From Rhodospirillaceae bacterium (GTDB taxonomy: Bacteria > Pseudomonadota > Alphaproteobacteria > UBA7985), in the NCBI GenBank assembly GCA_002700865.1, contig PAFB01000013.1, forward strand, positions 1 to 18,437: a stretch of 18,437 nt of DNA, in the 5' to 3' direction. The notes beneath the pieces are model-generated. The model ran no database searches. It was not told where the DNA came from and saw only the letters and a program-made list of their open reading frames with translations. Below are positions 7,753 to 15,490 of the stretch, piece after piece. Position 1 is the first letter of the stretch, and the number at the start of each line of letters is the position of its first letter. Both the position numbers and the translations under genes were made by a program.

Positions 7753-8583
7753 TCAGGCGTTCCACGCGCGGTTCAGCAGCGCCTCGGCAAGCCTTTGCAG
7801 AGCTGGTTCTGCGCGGGTCAGAATGGCCGTTCGATCAAATAGCGCCGGGTCTGCGTCAAGCACCTCCCGGATTTCCGCGCCAAAGCACTGGCGCAGTTCG
7901 GTCCCGACATTGAGCTTGCGCACCCGATGCTCGCGCGCCAACCGCAAACGGTCCGCTGGCAGAATTCCTGAACCGCCGTGCAGCACCAGCGGCATAGTCG
8001 TAACGGTTTCGATTTCGGCTAGCCGTTGCCAGTCGATCTGTGCGTGATCTTTGGTCTGCAGATGCAGATTGCCCACGGATATTGCCAGCGCATCAACATG
8101 GGTCTGCGCGGCGAAAGCTTCGGCTTCTTCGAGCGTGGTGCCTTCGCTGGCTGCGCCGTCCTGATACCCCACTTGACCGATTTCAGCTTCCACACTGACC
8201 CCGTACTGACCTGCGGCGGCAGATACTGCATTGGTCAGCGCGATGTTTTCAGCCAGAGGCAGGGTGCTGCCGTCGATCATGACGCTGGAAAATCCCGCAT
8301 CGATGGCCGCCTCGCACTCTTCGAGCGTGCGGCCATGGTCCAAGTGAGCGACAACGGGAACGCTGGCCGACCGGGCCAGTTCACGGAACATCTCTCCCCA
8401 CAGTTGTACGGGCATGTTGGCCCGTGCATCGGGACCGGCGGACAGGATAACAGGTGCCCCTGCTGCCTCGCCTGCCTTGACGTAGGCGCGGGAGTCTTCC
8501 CAGCCCTGACACACAAACCCCAAAGCCAGCCCCTGACGGTCCTGTGCGGCGGAAAGAACTTTTCGGAGTGTAACCAGCGGCAT
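7753..8583 (-). CDS. Class II (zinc) ketose-bisphosphate aldolase, IolJ/GatY-like
   Basis: A 276-residue class II aldolase. AHLDHG (79-84) carries the catalytic Asp82 and zinc ligand His83; SVMIDGS (100-106), VEAEIG (131-136), His174 in GNLH and His202 in LHGGSG (201-206) complete the zinc and phosphate site. KLNVGTEL (223-230) is the C-terminal phosphate loop. In this context it probably cleaves 2-deoxy-5-keto-gluconate 6-phosphate to malonate semialdehyde and dihydroxyacetone phosphate, the IolJ reaction; a tagatose- or fructose-bisphosphate-type substrate is possible. The ATG overlaps the iolB stop by one base (TAATG), which implies translational coupling. Oddly, the usual Gly after the second zinc His is Leu here (GNLHLQ), so it is a divergent subgroup. 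Confidence 0.85.
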   Translation of the reverse strand: MPLVTLRKVLSAAQDRQGLALGFVCQGWEDSRAYVKAGEAAGAPVILSAGPDARANMPVQLWGEMFRELARSASVPVVAHLDHGRTLEECEAAIDAGFSSVMIDGSTLPLAENIALTNAVSAAAGQYGVSVEAEIGQVGYQDGAASEGTTLEEAEAFAAQTHVDALAISVGNLHLQTKDHAQIDWQRLAEIETVTTMPLVLHGGSGILPADRLRLAREHRVRKLNVGTELRQCFGAEIREVLDADPALFDRTAILTRAEPALQRLAEALLNRAWNA

Positions 8584-9422
8584 TATTTGAACTTTGCTAC
8601 CATGTCCTTGATGCCGGGAATGGTCTCGACCTGATAGGCGTGGGTGGGCTGGAAGAATTGGACAAGCGAACGCTGTGACGCTCCTGCAAGGATCGTGAAG
8701 TAGTACATTTCATAACCCGGTGCGGCAACACAGGGATGGTAGCCCTTGTCGATCTGGAGCGTGCTGCCATCAACGATATGGTAGGCCTCTCCAACCACGC
8801 CATCCTCGCGTTGGAGCAATTGCATGCCGAAGCCATGCTCGGGGCGGAAACGGAAGTTGTAGACCTCGTCGTGATGGGATTCATCAGGTAGGCGGTCGGT
8901 GTCGTGCTTGTGCGGCGGGAAGCCTGACCATCCGCCTGCGCCGACGGTGTAAAGCTCAGAAATCAGCAAGCGGCCCACCTTTCCCGGTGGGTTTTGTCCC
9001 AGCAGGTGCTTGATTTTACGATGGGTTTTGGTGTCGTCGCTGCCGTATTGCACCGGATCGATATCGTCGGCGCGGACCACAAAGGGCTCATAGATTTCGT
9101 CAAATCTGGCGCCGGCGATAAACACCTCACAGTCGTCCTTTGCGGTGATCTCCGCTCGCGCGCCGACGGGGACATAGACCGCGTTTGGCTCGCCATCCCA
9201 TACGTCCGAGCCCCGGCCACCAACGGCGTCCGCACGCCAGGCACCGACTTGCACATCCACCGTGCCGGTCGCAGGAACGATGCAGGTTTCATAGCCGGCT
9301 ATCTCGCTCACGTAAGCCTCACCGCCACGGAGTTTGACGATGTTGAAATAGACCAGGGGGGTGACAGGGTCGTCCTTGTCAACGATGGCGCGGTTTTGGT
9401 TGTCAAAAGGAGCGATGTGCAT
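8583..9422 (-). CDS. iolB: 5-deoxy-glucuronate isomerase IolB
   Basis: A 279-residue bicupin isomerase that converts 5-deoxy-D-glucuronate, the ring-opening product of IolD, to 2-deoxy-5-keto-D-gluconate. The metal-site block GFPPHKHDTD (167-176) and the following HHDEVYNFRF (183-192) with a further His229 (GYHP) are the IolB signature. Length is typical. It follows the IolC-like kinase after a 75-base gap and overlaps the aldolase start by one base. The gap may hold its own weak promoter, since a TTGACC lies at 9482-9477 on the minus strand. Only a distant AAGG precedes the ATG, but the N-terminus fits the family. Confidence 0.95.
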   Translation of the reverse strand: MHIAPFDNQNRAIVDKDDPVTPLVYFNIVKLRGGEAYVSEIAGYETCIVPATGTVDVQVGAWRADAVGGRGSDVWDGEPNAVYVPVGARAEITAKDDCEVFIAGARFDEIYEPFVVRADDIDPVQYGSDDTKTHRKIKHLLGQNPPGKVGRLLISELYTVGAGGWSGFPPHKHDTDRLPDESHHDEVYNFRFRPEHGFGMQLLQREDGVVGEAYHIVDGSTLQIDKGYHPCVAAPGYEMYYFTILAGASQRSLVQFFQPTHAYQVETIPGIKDMVAKFK

Positions 9423-9497
9423 GGGACAGAAACCTTGTATTGGGTCAAACGGCTAAAATGAAAGACGTGCGGCAGTGGTCAAAGAGACGAGACTGAT

Positions 9498-10472
9498 TTA
9501 GCCGCGATTGTGGGTGTCGATAAAGGCCTGAACGTCAGCCTTGGTTGGCATTGCACTGGCACAGCCGCGTGTGCTGACCACAATCGCCGCTGCAGCAGAA
9601 CCAAAGGAAACGGCAGACTCAATCCCGTGTCCGGCACACATTGCTGCCAGCAATCCACCCATAAACGCATCACCCGCCCCGAAGGGTTTAAGCACGTTGA
9701 CGGGAAAAATCGGGGTTGTGAAAGCCTGATCACCGTTAAAGGTGACGGCACCATCGCCGCCCATCTTGTAGATCACCAGCCGTCCTTCACGCTGCTGCGC
9801 GAGGGCGTGGGCAAAAGCCCTGCCGCCAGCCAGCGAGCCGCCCAGTCGGCCAAACTCCTCGTCATTGCCAATAATGACCTCAGAGGCCTCGATGGCCTCC
9901 TGATAAACGGCCCGTGCCTGATCATCGCTGGCCCAGCTGTAGGGCCGGTAATCCAGATCCAGCACGCCACAACCGGAGCGCGTCAGGGCTGCCAGTGTCG
10001 TCGTCCGGCTTGGCTCAAGGGCCAGCGCTGTGCCGGTGGCGATCAGCATGGGTGCGCGGTCTACGTGGGCAAGGTCGAAGGTGTCTGGTGAAAGGGCAAA
10101 ATCAGCGGCCTGATTGCGGTAGATGACCACATCACAATCGCTGGCTCTGCTCTCAGCCAGCGCCAATGACGTGCGTTCGACCCCGGTGACAGGTGTTGGC
10201 GTCAGGTGCTCGACGCCGTAGTGGCGGAGCTTGTTACACACAAACTGCCCCACTGGATCACTGGTTACGGGCGCCGCCAGACCCACGCGCAATCCGTGTC
10301 GGACCAGAGCCACAGCAATGTTTCCTGCAGACCCGCCCAGATCGCTGGTAAAAGTATCTGCCTGGGCGGTTTTGGTGCCATGGGGGGCCGGGTAAAGGTC
10401 CATACCCGCCCGCCCAATGACGACAGCATCAAGGTTTTGCTCCGGTGAGCGGTGCGGGATCAGGAACGCCAT
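9498..10472 (-). CDS. PfkB sugar kinase, stand-alone IolC paralogue
   Basis: A 324-residue ribokinase/PfkB-family kinase. DAVVIGRAGMDLY (15-27), GGSAGN (46-51) and the catalytic GAGDAF (265-270, base Asp268) are intact. DLDYRPYSW (172-180) is nearly identical to the DLDYRPVLW segment of the neighbouring IolC, and both proteins share the VIGRAG-DLY opening. It is therefore best seen as an IolC relative rather than a general fructokinase. Probable substrate is 2-deoxy-5-keto-gluconate or a close analogue; this is inference. The ATG lies 13 bases inside the iolC end, with no clear Shine-Dalgarno, so coupled translation is likely. It is followed by iolB and the class II aldolase, giving a second kinase-aldolase set in one operon. 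Confidence 0.88.
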   Translation of the reverse strand: MAFLIPHRSPEQNLDAVVIGRAGMDLYPAPHGTKTAQADTFTSDLGGSAGNIAVALVRHGLRVGLAAPVTSDPVGQFVCNKLRHYGVEHLTPTPVTGVERTSLALAESRASDCDVVIYRNQAADFALSPDTFDLAHVDRAPMLIATGTALALEPSRTTTLAALTRSGCGVLDLDYRPYSWASDDQARAVYQEAIEASEVIIGNDEEFGRLGGSLAGGRAFAHALAQQREGRLVIYKMGGDGAVTFNGDQAFTTPIFPVNVLKPFGAGDAFMGGLLAAMCAGHGIESAVSFGSAAAAIVVSTRGCASAMPTKADVQAFIDTHNRG

Positions 10473-12358
10473 GCAGCGATCAGATCGTCAAAGGATTTCG
10501 CCATCATGTCTTTGGCCTCCGTGTCAGTGAGTGTCCCACCAAACCACCCTTTGGCAGCATCGCCAAAGATCGTCCGTCCCACGGCAAAACCCTTGCACAA
10601 AAGCCGCTCGCTGGCACGCGTCAAGCTGGCTTTGACTTCACTCTGCGGGGCAGCAAGTCCCAGCAGCAGAACTCCTCTGCAATGGGGATCGTTTTGCTCG
10701 ATCACCCGTTCCCATTCTGCCCACTCGGCGTCCCACCGGTCCGCATCCGGTGCCGGCAGCTTCCACCAGTCGGGGAAGATACCCAGCGCGTAAGTCATTT
10801 CCATCGATCGTGCGATTGTGCGGTGGTCGCTTGCCATTTCCGCTGGGGGGATGAACTCCAGCAGCAGCTCCAGGCCCAGACTCCGGGTTACCCTGAACAG
10901 CTCTAGCAGTGCACTGGATTGCTCCTCCCACAGAGCGTCGTCATCGTCCGGGTGGGTCATGCACAGACATTTTACCACCGATTGCTTTGGCCACTCCTTA
11001 AGCGTCGTCGCCAGAGAGGCCCCACCTTCGAACCTTAGGGGGCGGGAAGAGGGAAGTTCGATGGGTGAGGCAATCCACAGGGGATGCTCAGCCATCGCAA
11101 ACAGCGCCTCCTGACCCAGTCGGTGATCACAGAGGACGCCAATCTGCCGGTTTGGGTGCCGTGCAATTGCCTCGATAGCCACGTCGGCGCAGAGCGTTTT
11201 GAAAGTACTGATCCTGACCGGATCGTCGCACAGCGCCTGAAGCTGGCTGCGGTGGTCAAAGGCGAAAGCCAGAACGTTGGGCCAGTCCCCCTGACGGGTG
11301 GAACCCCAATGGAGCTGGTTCAGGCGTTCGTCTTCTCGCAGACGAAAATGCGCCGATCCCTGATTGATAAAGGTCAGCATCTCCTCCTGCGACGGATAGG
11401 ACGGCGCACAGGCGTGGCGGGAGACGGCAAAGGCACCGCAGGCATTGGCATAGCGGCACGCAGTGACCCATCCCTCGTCGCGCAGATACCCGCGCAGCAG
11501 TCCACCCATGAAAGCATCACCCGCGCCCAGGACGTTGAAGACCTCGATGGGGAAGCCTTCGACGACAAGACTGTCCTGCACACGATCAGGAATATCACCC
11601 TCAAACACCGCGCACCCGTGCGCGCCGAGCTTAAGGACAAAGGTCGCTCCGGAAATCGCGCGGACCGCCCGCAGGGCTGCAATCGGATCGGTGCTGCCCC
11701 CGGCGATGTGGAATTCCTCTTCGGTGCCGACGATTAGGTCCATATGGCTGAGCACGTCTTGCAGGTGCGCTGTCACGGTCTCGTTCGAGACAAACCGCGT
11801 CTCGCCGTCGCCCTTGTTGGCCAGACCCCACAACACCGGACGATAGTCCAAATCGATGACACGCTTTGCACCATGCTTGGCGGCAAGGCTGAGCGCGCGC
11901 ATGTTTGCCGCCTTGGTTTTGGCCGTGGAAAAGTGTGTGCCGGAAGTTACGACTGCTCTGGCAGAGGCGATTAAGTCTTCGCTGATGTCATCCTCGCAGA
12001 TGGCCATATCTGCGCAATTCTCGCGGTAGAAGATCAGCGGAAAGCTTTCAGTATCACGGATCCCCAGCAGGACCAGCGCCGTAAGGCGTTCGGGGTCCGT
12101 GCGGACGTGCCTTGTCTCAACCCCTTCGCGCTGCAGTTCTTCGCGGATGAATTCGCCCATGGCATCGTTGCCCACGCGGGTGATCAGAGCTGTTTTCAGA
12201 CCCAGCCGAGCAGCACCGATTGACGTGTTTGTTGGACTGCCGCCAATGTATTTGGCAAAAGACCCCATATCCGCAAGACGACCGCCGATTTGCTCGCCAT
12301 AGAGATCAACGCCGGCGCGACCAATCAATACAGCGTCTAGGGATTTTGGGTTGTTCAT
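10460..12358 (-). CDS. iolC: Bifunctional IolC: 5-dehydro-2-deoxygluconokinase fused to DUF2090 domain
   Basis: A 632-residue two-domain protein. Residues 1 to about 335 are a PfkB kinase that phosphorylates 2-deoxy-5-keto-gluconate: VLIGRAGVDLY (10-20), YIGGSPTN (37-44), DLDYRPVLWG (169-178) and GAGDAF (278-283) are present. Residues from about 345 to the end match DUF2090, a class I aldolase-like TIM barrel (LAFAFDHRSQL at 363-373) annotated in proteobacteria as the 2-deoxy-5-keto-gluconate 6-phosphate aldolase. This fusion is common in Alphaproteobacteria. The ATG at 12358 has GGAAA 7 bases upstream. It heads the iolC-kinase-iolB-aldolase series, divergent from iolG, and shares the 12407-12422 palindrome with it. 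Confidence 0.95.
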   Translation of the reverse strand: MNNPKSLDAVLIGRAGVDLYGEQIGGRLADMGSFAKYIGGSPTNTSIGAARLGLKTALITRVGNDAMGEFIREELQREGVETRHVRTDPERLTALVLLGIRDTESFPLIFYRENCADMAICEDDISEDLIASARAVVTSGTHFSTAKTKAANMRALSLAAKHGAKRVIDLDYRPVLWGLANKGDGETRFVSNETVTAHLQDVLSHMDLIVGTEEEFHIAGGSTDPIAALRAVRAISGATFVLKLGAHGCAVFEGDIPDRVQDSLVVEGFPIEVFNVLGAGDAFMGGLLRGYLRDEGWVTACRYANACGAFAVSRHACAPSYPSQEEMLTFINQGSAHFRLREDERLNQLHWGSTRQGDWPNVLAFAFDHRSQLQALCDDPVRISTFKTLCADVAIEAIARHPNRQIGVLCDHRLGQEALFAMAEHPLWIASPIELPSSRPLRFEGGASLATTLKEWPKQSVVKCLCMTHPDDDDALWEEQSSALLELFRVTRSLGLELLLEFIPPAEMASDHRTIARSMEMTYALGIFPDWWKLPAPDADRWDAEWAEWERVIEQNDPHCRGVLLLGLAAPQSEVKASLTRASERLLCKGFAVGRTIFGDAAKGWFGGTLTDTEAKDMMAKSFDDLIAAWRS

Positions 12359-12375
12359 TTATAGGTTTCCAGTGC

Positions 12376-12393
12376 GCGAAACATTTTTTTCGC
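12376..12393. promoter_or_regulatory. Second inverted repeat in the iolC-iolG region
   Basis: GCGAAA and TTTCGC are perfect 6-base arms around six bases (CATTTT). The arm spacing matches the six-base core of the neighbouring palindrome, so it could be an auxiliary site for the same regulator lying between the main palindrome and the iolC start. A role in binding is inference. Confidence 0.35.
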
Positions 12394-12406
12394 CTAGGGC
12401 TTTATG

Positions 12407-12422
12407 CAGAATATATATTCTG
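12407..12422. promoter_or_regulatory. Perfect palindrome, candidate IolR operator for iolC and iolG
   Basis: CAGAATATATATTCTG is a perfect 16-base palindrome. Its centre is about 57 bases from the iolC ATG and 53 from the iolG ATG, where it would cover both divergent promoters. The pattern AGAA-N6-TTCT is close to the GGAA-N6-TTCC motif reported for the RpiR-type IolR of Sinorhizobium meliloti, and a sister site occurs before iolD. Binding by the RpiR protein encoded here is inferred. Confidence 0.65.
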
Positions 12423-12455
12423 TTAACGAGCATCAAGGTAAGGCGTTCGCTTATG

Positions 12456-12461
12456 AAAGGG
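12456..12461 (+). promoter_or_regulatory. Shine-Dalgarno deciding the iolG start
   Basis: AAAGGG lies 6 bases before the ATG at 12468. It favours this start over the upstream in-frame ATGs at 12453 and 12351, whose extra residues have no family match and would run across the divergent regulatory region. Confidence 0.6.
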
Positions 12462-12467
12462 ATTTTC

Positions 12468-13433
12468 ATGAATGTTGTTCAGTTTGGTGCTGGTCGTATT
12501 GGAAAAATACATGCGGCTAACGTTTCTTCGCACGAGAGAAGCCGCCTTTACGCTGTGGTGGATCCTGTAGAGGAAGCAGGAAAAGCGCTTGCGGATCAAT
12601 ATGATGCTGCCTTTTTGAGTGAAAAAGATGCCTTGGCTGATCCCGAAGTGGATGCTGTTGTTATTGCCTCTGCAACGAACGTGCATGCAGATCAGATAGA
12701 GCGTGCGGCGGCAGCTGGCAAAGCGATATTCTGCGAAAAACCGATTGATCTGTCGCTTGAGCGCGTGGAAGGCGTGGTTTCTCACCTGCACGCCAACCCT
12801 GTTCCGTTCATGCTGGCCTTCAATCGGCGCTTTGATCCCAACTTTCAGGAACTCAAGCGGCAGATCGATGCAGGGGTCATCGGCGACGTGGAAATGGTCA
12901 CGGTGCTCAGTCGGGATCCCGGGGCGCCGCCCGTCTCTTATATTACGGTCTCCGGGGGACTGTTTCGGGACATGATGATCCATGACTTCGATATTGCCCG
13001 ATGGTTGGTGGGCGAGGAATTCACCGCTGTTCAGGCCTTTGGCTCGAACCTGGTAGATCCCGAAATTGGGGCTGCTGGAGATGTTGACACCGCCGTTGTC
13101 ACCATGAGCACGGCCAGCGGAAAACTGGCCTCGATTTCGAACTCACGTCGCGCGTCATACGGCTATGACCAGCGCATCGAGGTCCACGGCACCAAAGGCA
13201 TGATTCAGGCTCAGAATGTTCTCGAAAGCTCGGTTGTGACGTCTACGCAAGCCGGGGTTCGTAGTGAGAAGCCCATGCACTTTTTCCTCGAACGCTACGC
13301 GGCGGCCTACCGGTCTGAATGGGATGGCTTTGTCCGCATGGTTCTCGATGGCAGTGGTGGCATGCCCGATCAGCACGATGGTCTTGCAAGCTTGCGGCTC
13401 GCCGATGAGGCCAGCGCACAGGTGCTGAAGTAA
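12468..13433 (+). CDS. iolG: Inositol 2-dehydrogenase IolG
   Basis: A 321-residue Gfo/Idh/MocA-family dehydrogenase that oxidises myo-inositol to 2-keto-myo-inositol with NAD, the first step of the pathway. VVQFGAGRIGKIH (3-15) is the cofactor-binding start, FCEKPIDL (88-95) contains the catalytic Lys91, and GLFRDMMIHDFDIARW (164-179) gives Asp168 and His172 in the DxxxH arrangement of characterised IolG. Length is typical. The start at 12468 is preferred because of AAAGGG 6 bases upstream and because the family begins at this methionine. It is the only inositol gene on the plus strand, divergent from iolC and convergent with the regulator (31-base gap). The first few hundred bases look more AT-rich than the neighbouring genes. 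Confidence 0.94.
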   Translation: MNVVQFGAGRIGKIHAANVSSHERSRLYAVVDPVEEAGKALADQYDAAFLSEKDALADPEVDAVVIASATNVHADQIERAAAAGKAIFCEKPIDLSLERVEGVVSHLHANPVPFMLAFNRRFDPNFQELKRQIDAGVIGDVEMVTVLSRDPGAPPVSYITVSGGLFRDMMIHDFDIARWLVGEEFTAVQAFGSNLVDPEIGAAGDVDTAVVTMSTASGKLASISNSRRASYGYDQRIEVHGTKGMIQAQNVLESSVVTSTQAGVRSEKPMHFFLERYAAAYRSEWDGFVRMVLDGSGGMPDQHDGLASLRLADEASAQVLK

Positions 13434-13464
13434 ACGGGGAAGGCTCAGGCCAGAGCGACCCGGT

Positions 13465-14289
13465 TTAGAGGCCGCCTGCAGCTTCGCCGTAGGAAACCGC
13501 GAGGATCTGCGCCAGCGCCATTGCTCCGGCTGCGGAACGGAAGCCGCCGGTGGTTTCCTGATCGACCTCAAACACCACAGACGCCGCTCGCGCTACGGGC
13601 GCAACGCGGGAGTTTGTGATGGCGACCACTGGCACGTTTTCTCGCTGGGCCTGCTCGACAAAAGCCAGCGTGGCGGTGCTGTATTCCGGAAAGGAAATCG
13701 CCAGCATGACATCCTGCGGTTTGATAAGGCTGACGTTGGTTTCGACCATGGCACCCGCCGGGCTGAACAAGTGCGTTTCCGCACCAAAACCAGCGGCAAT
13801 ATAGGCAAAATAGGCTGCCACGGGCCAAGATCGGCGGTGGCCAACCACGTGCAATAAGCGGGCATTACGGAATAACTCGACAGCCGTGGCAATCTGATCA
13901 TCGGTGATGTCATTGGCAACCGCATTGATGCTCATGTTGGCAAGCTGGGTAAAGCGCATGAGCGGCGGCAGAGCATCAGCGTCCTCCGCCGAACGTGCGA
14001 CACGTTCAGCGTAGGTTTCACGCCGCTGGCTGAGGTTGCTGCGCAAGATCGTCTGGATGTCGGAAAAGCCCTTGAAACCGATCGCCTTGCTGAACCGGAT
14101 AAAGGCGCTGGGCTGGACCCCCGTTGCGTTGGAGAGGGCTACGATCGTCATGAAAGCAGCCTGATTGGGATGATCGATCAGGTGCTGTGCAATGATTTTC
14201 AGTTGACTGGGCAGGGCCTCATAGCGCGCGAGCAACAGGTCGCGCAGCGCGGGGTAATCCCTAGGGAGCGATGAAGCAATCTGTTCCAT
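13465..14289 (-). CDS. iolR: RpiR-family transcriptional regulator, probable IolR
   Basis: A 274-residue regulator with an N-terminal RpiR helix-turn-helix (about 20-90; recognition region ALSNATGVQPSAFIRFSKAIGF around 51-72) and a C-terminal SIS sugar-phosphate isomerase-like effector domain (about 137-265; LLHVVGHRRSW at 145-155). In Sinorhizobium an RpiR-type IolR represses iol genes and responds to a phosphorylated intermediate. By position as last gene of the iolD-iolE-dehydrogenase series this protein is the obvious counterpart. It follows the dehydrogenase by 14 bases, so it would be transcribed under the promoter it is thought to control. That fits autoregulation through the palindrome at 18326-18337. 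The symbol is by context; repressor versus activator mode is inferred. Confidence 0.85.
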   Translation of the reverse strand: MEQIASSLPRDYPALRDLLLARYEALPSQLKIIAQHLIDHPNQAAFMTIVALSNATGVQPSAFIRFSKAIGFKGFSDIQTILRSNLSQRRETYAERVARSAEDADALPPLMRFTQLANMSINAVANDITDDQIATAVELFRNARLLHVVGHRRSWPVAAYFAYIAAGFGAETHLFSPAGAMVETNVSLIKPQDVMLAISFPEYSTATLAFVEQAQRENVPVVAITNSRVAPVARAASVVFEVDQETTGGFRSAAGAMALAQILAVSYGEAAGGL

Positions 14290-14303
14290 GATTCAACCGG
14301 CCC

Positions 14304-15488
14304 TCATAGGGTTACCCAAGCGCGGGCTTCGCTCGCATCCTGAATGGCCTGCAAGGCTGTCTCGAAGACCATGCCATCATCAAAGTTAGGGAAGGCCTCG
14401 TCGCCTTCGAGGATGGCGCGACAGAACTCGCCTGCCTCAATGATCTTCATTTCGTTAAAGCCAACGTGGTGACCCGGTGCAGGGCAGAAATTGCCGAAGG
14501 GCGCGTGCCAGGGTCCGATCAGTACGGTCTTGAAGCCGTTGGTCCGCATGTTGTCGTTGCCGGACTGCTCAAACAGCTGGAATTCTCCCATGCGCTCCTG
14601 ATCAAACTTGATCGCGCCTTTGGTGCCGGTGACTTCAAAGGCCAACTGCATCTTGTGACCCTGTCCCAGCCAACTGGTGTGCATGGTAAACAGACCACCA
14701 TTTTCAAAGGTGCCAATGGCGGAATACTGGTCGTCAGTCTCCACGGCCTTCATCTCACCGGTAGCGGCGTCAGGACGCTGAGGGTGAACGGTTTGCAGGC
14801 GGGAGGAGACCTCTTTCATCGGGCCACAAAGCCATATGGCCATGGAGACCTGATGGCTGCCCATATCGCCCAGCGCGCCCTTACCGCCGCCGGCTTTGGT
14901 CAGCCGCCAGGAGTGCGGCATGTCCATATCGCACATGAAATCCTCGGCATAGACACCGTTAAAGTGAACGATATCGCCAATCACGCCTTCATCGATGATC
15001 TGCTTGATGGCCAGAAGGGTCGGGGATTTGATGTAGTTATAACCCAGTATGGTTTTCAGGCCTTTGGCTTTTGCCGCGTGCGCCGCCTGACGCATGCGTT
15101 CGGCATCGGCCAGCGAGGCCGCCATGGGTTTTTCGCACCAGATGTGCTTGCCATGAGCGAGTGCCATTTCAGCGGCTTCAGCGTGGGCAAAATTGGGCGT
15201 GCAAATGGAGACGACGTCGATGTCGTCCGCGCTGCAGACCTCGCGCCAATCACTGGTGGTCCGCTCAAACTCATAGCGCGGCCCATTCAACTCGAGGCTC
15301 CTGTCCGACATATCAAACAGTGCCTTCATCTCGATATCAATCGGCAGGTTGAAAGTCGCTTTGACCCGCTGCCATGCCTGGGTGTGCGTACCGCCCATGA
15401 ACCCCATACCAAGAACGCCGACGCGGAGCTTTTTGACGCCGGTCCGGTTTTCTGGCTGACCGTCAACGCGAAGATCACGAATGGCCAT
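14304..15488 (-). CDS. Gfo/Idh/MocA-family dehydrogenase in the iolDE operon
   Basis: A 394-residue NAD(P)-dependent oxidoreductase, longer than IolG. LRVGVLGMGFMGGTH (21-35) is the Rossmann start, WCEKPM (117-122) carries the catalytic Lys120, and LGDMGSH (206-212) supplies Asp208 and His212. The later APGHHVGFNEMKIIEAGEF block is typical of the levoglucosan-dehydrogenase-like and inositol-dehydrogenase-like branch. It sits two bases after iolE, with GGAGAG at the iolE end as Shine-Dalgarno, so it is part of the operon. A role in oxidising another inositol isomer or an inositol derivative, feeding the same route, is plausible by context. The exact substrate and direction are not determined from sequence. 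Confidence 0.88.
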   Translation of the reverse strand: MAIRDLRVDGQPENRTGVKKLRVGVLGMGFMGGTHTQAWQRVKATFNLPIDIEMKALFDMSDRSLELNGPRYEFERTTSDWREVCSADDIDVVSICTPNFAHAEAAEMALAHGKHIWCEKPMAASLADAERMRQAAHAAKAKGLKTILGYNYIKSPTLLAIKQIIDEGVIGDIVHFNGVYAEDFMCDMDMPHSWRLTKAGGGKGALGDMGSHQVSMAIWLCGPMKEVSSRLQTVHPQRPDAATGEMKAVETDDQYSAIGTFENGGLFTMHTSWLGQGHKMQLAFEVTGTKGAIKFDQERMGEFQLFEQSGNDNMRTNGFKTVLIGPWHAPFGNFCPAPGHHVGFNEMKIIEAGEFCRAILEGDEAFPNFDDGMVFETALQAIQDASEARAWVTL

Positions 15489-15490
15489 GT

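Noticed and set aside
12351..12467. Longer iolG with 39 extra N-terminal residues
   Set aside because: The extension matches no family, crosses the operator and the iolC start, and lacks a Shine-Dalgarno, while 12468 has one.
13434..13464. Terminator between iolG and the regulator
   Set aside because: Only a four-base stem (GCTC/GAGC) with no T-run can be drawn in the 31-base gap.
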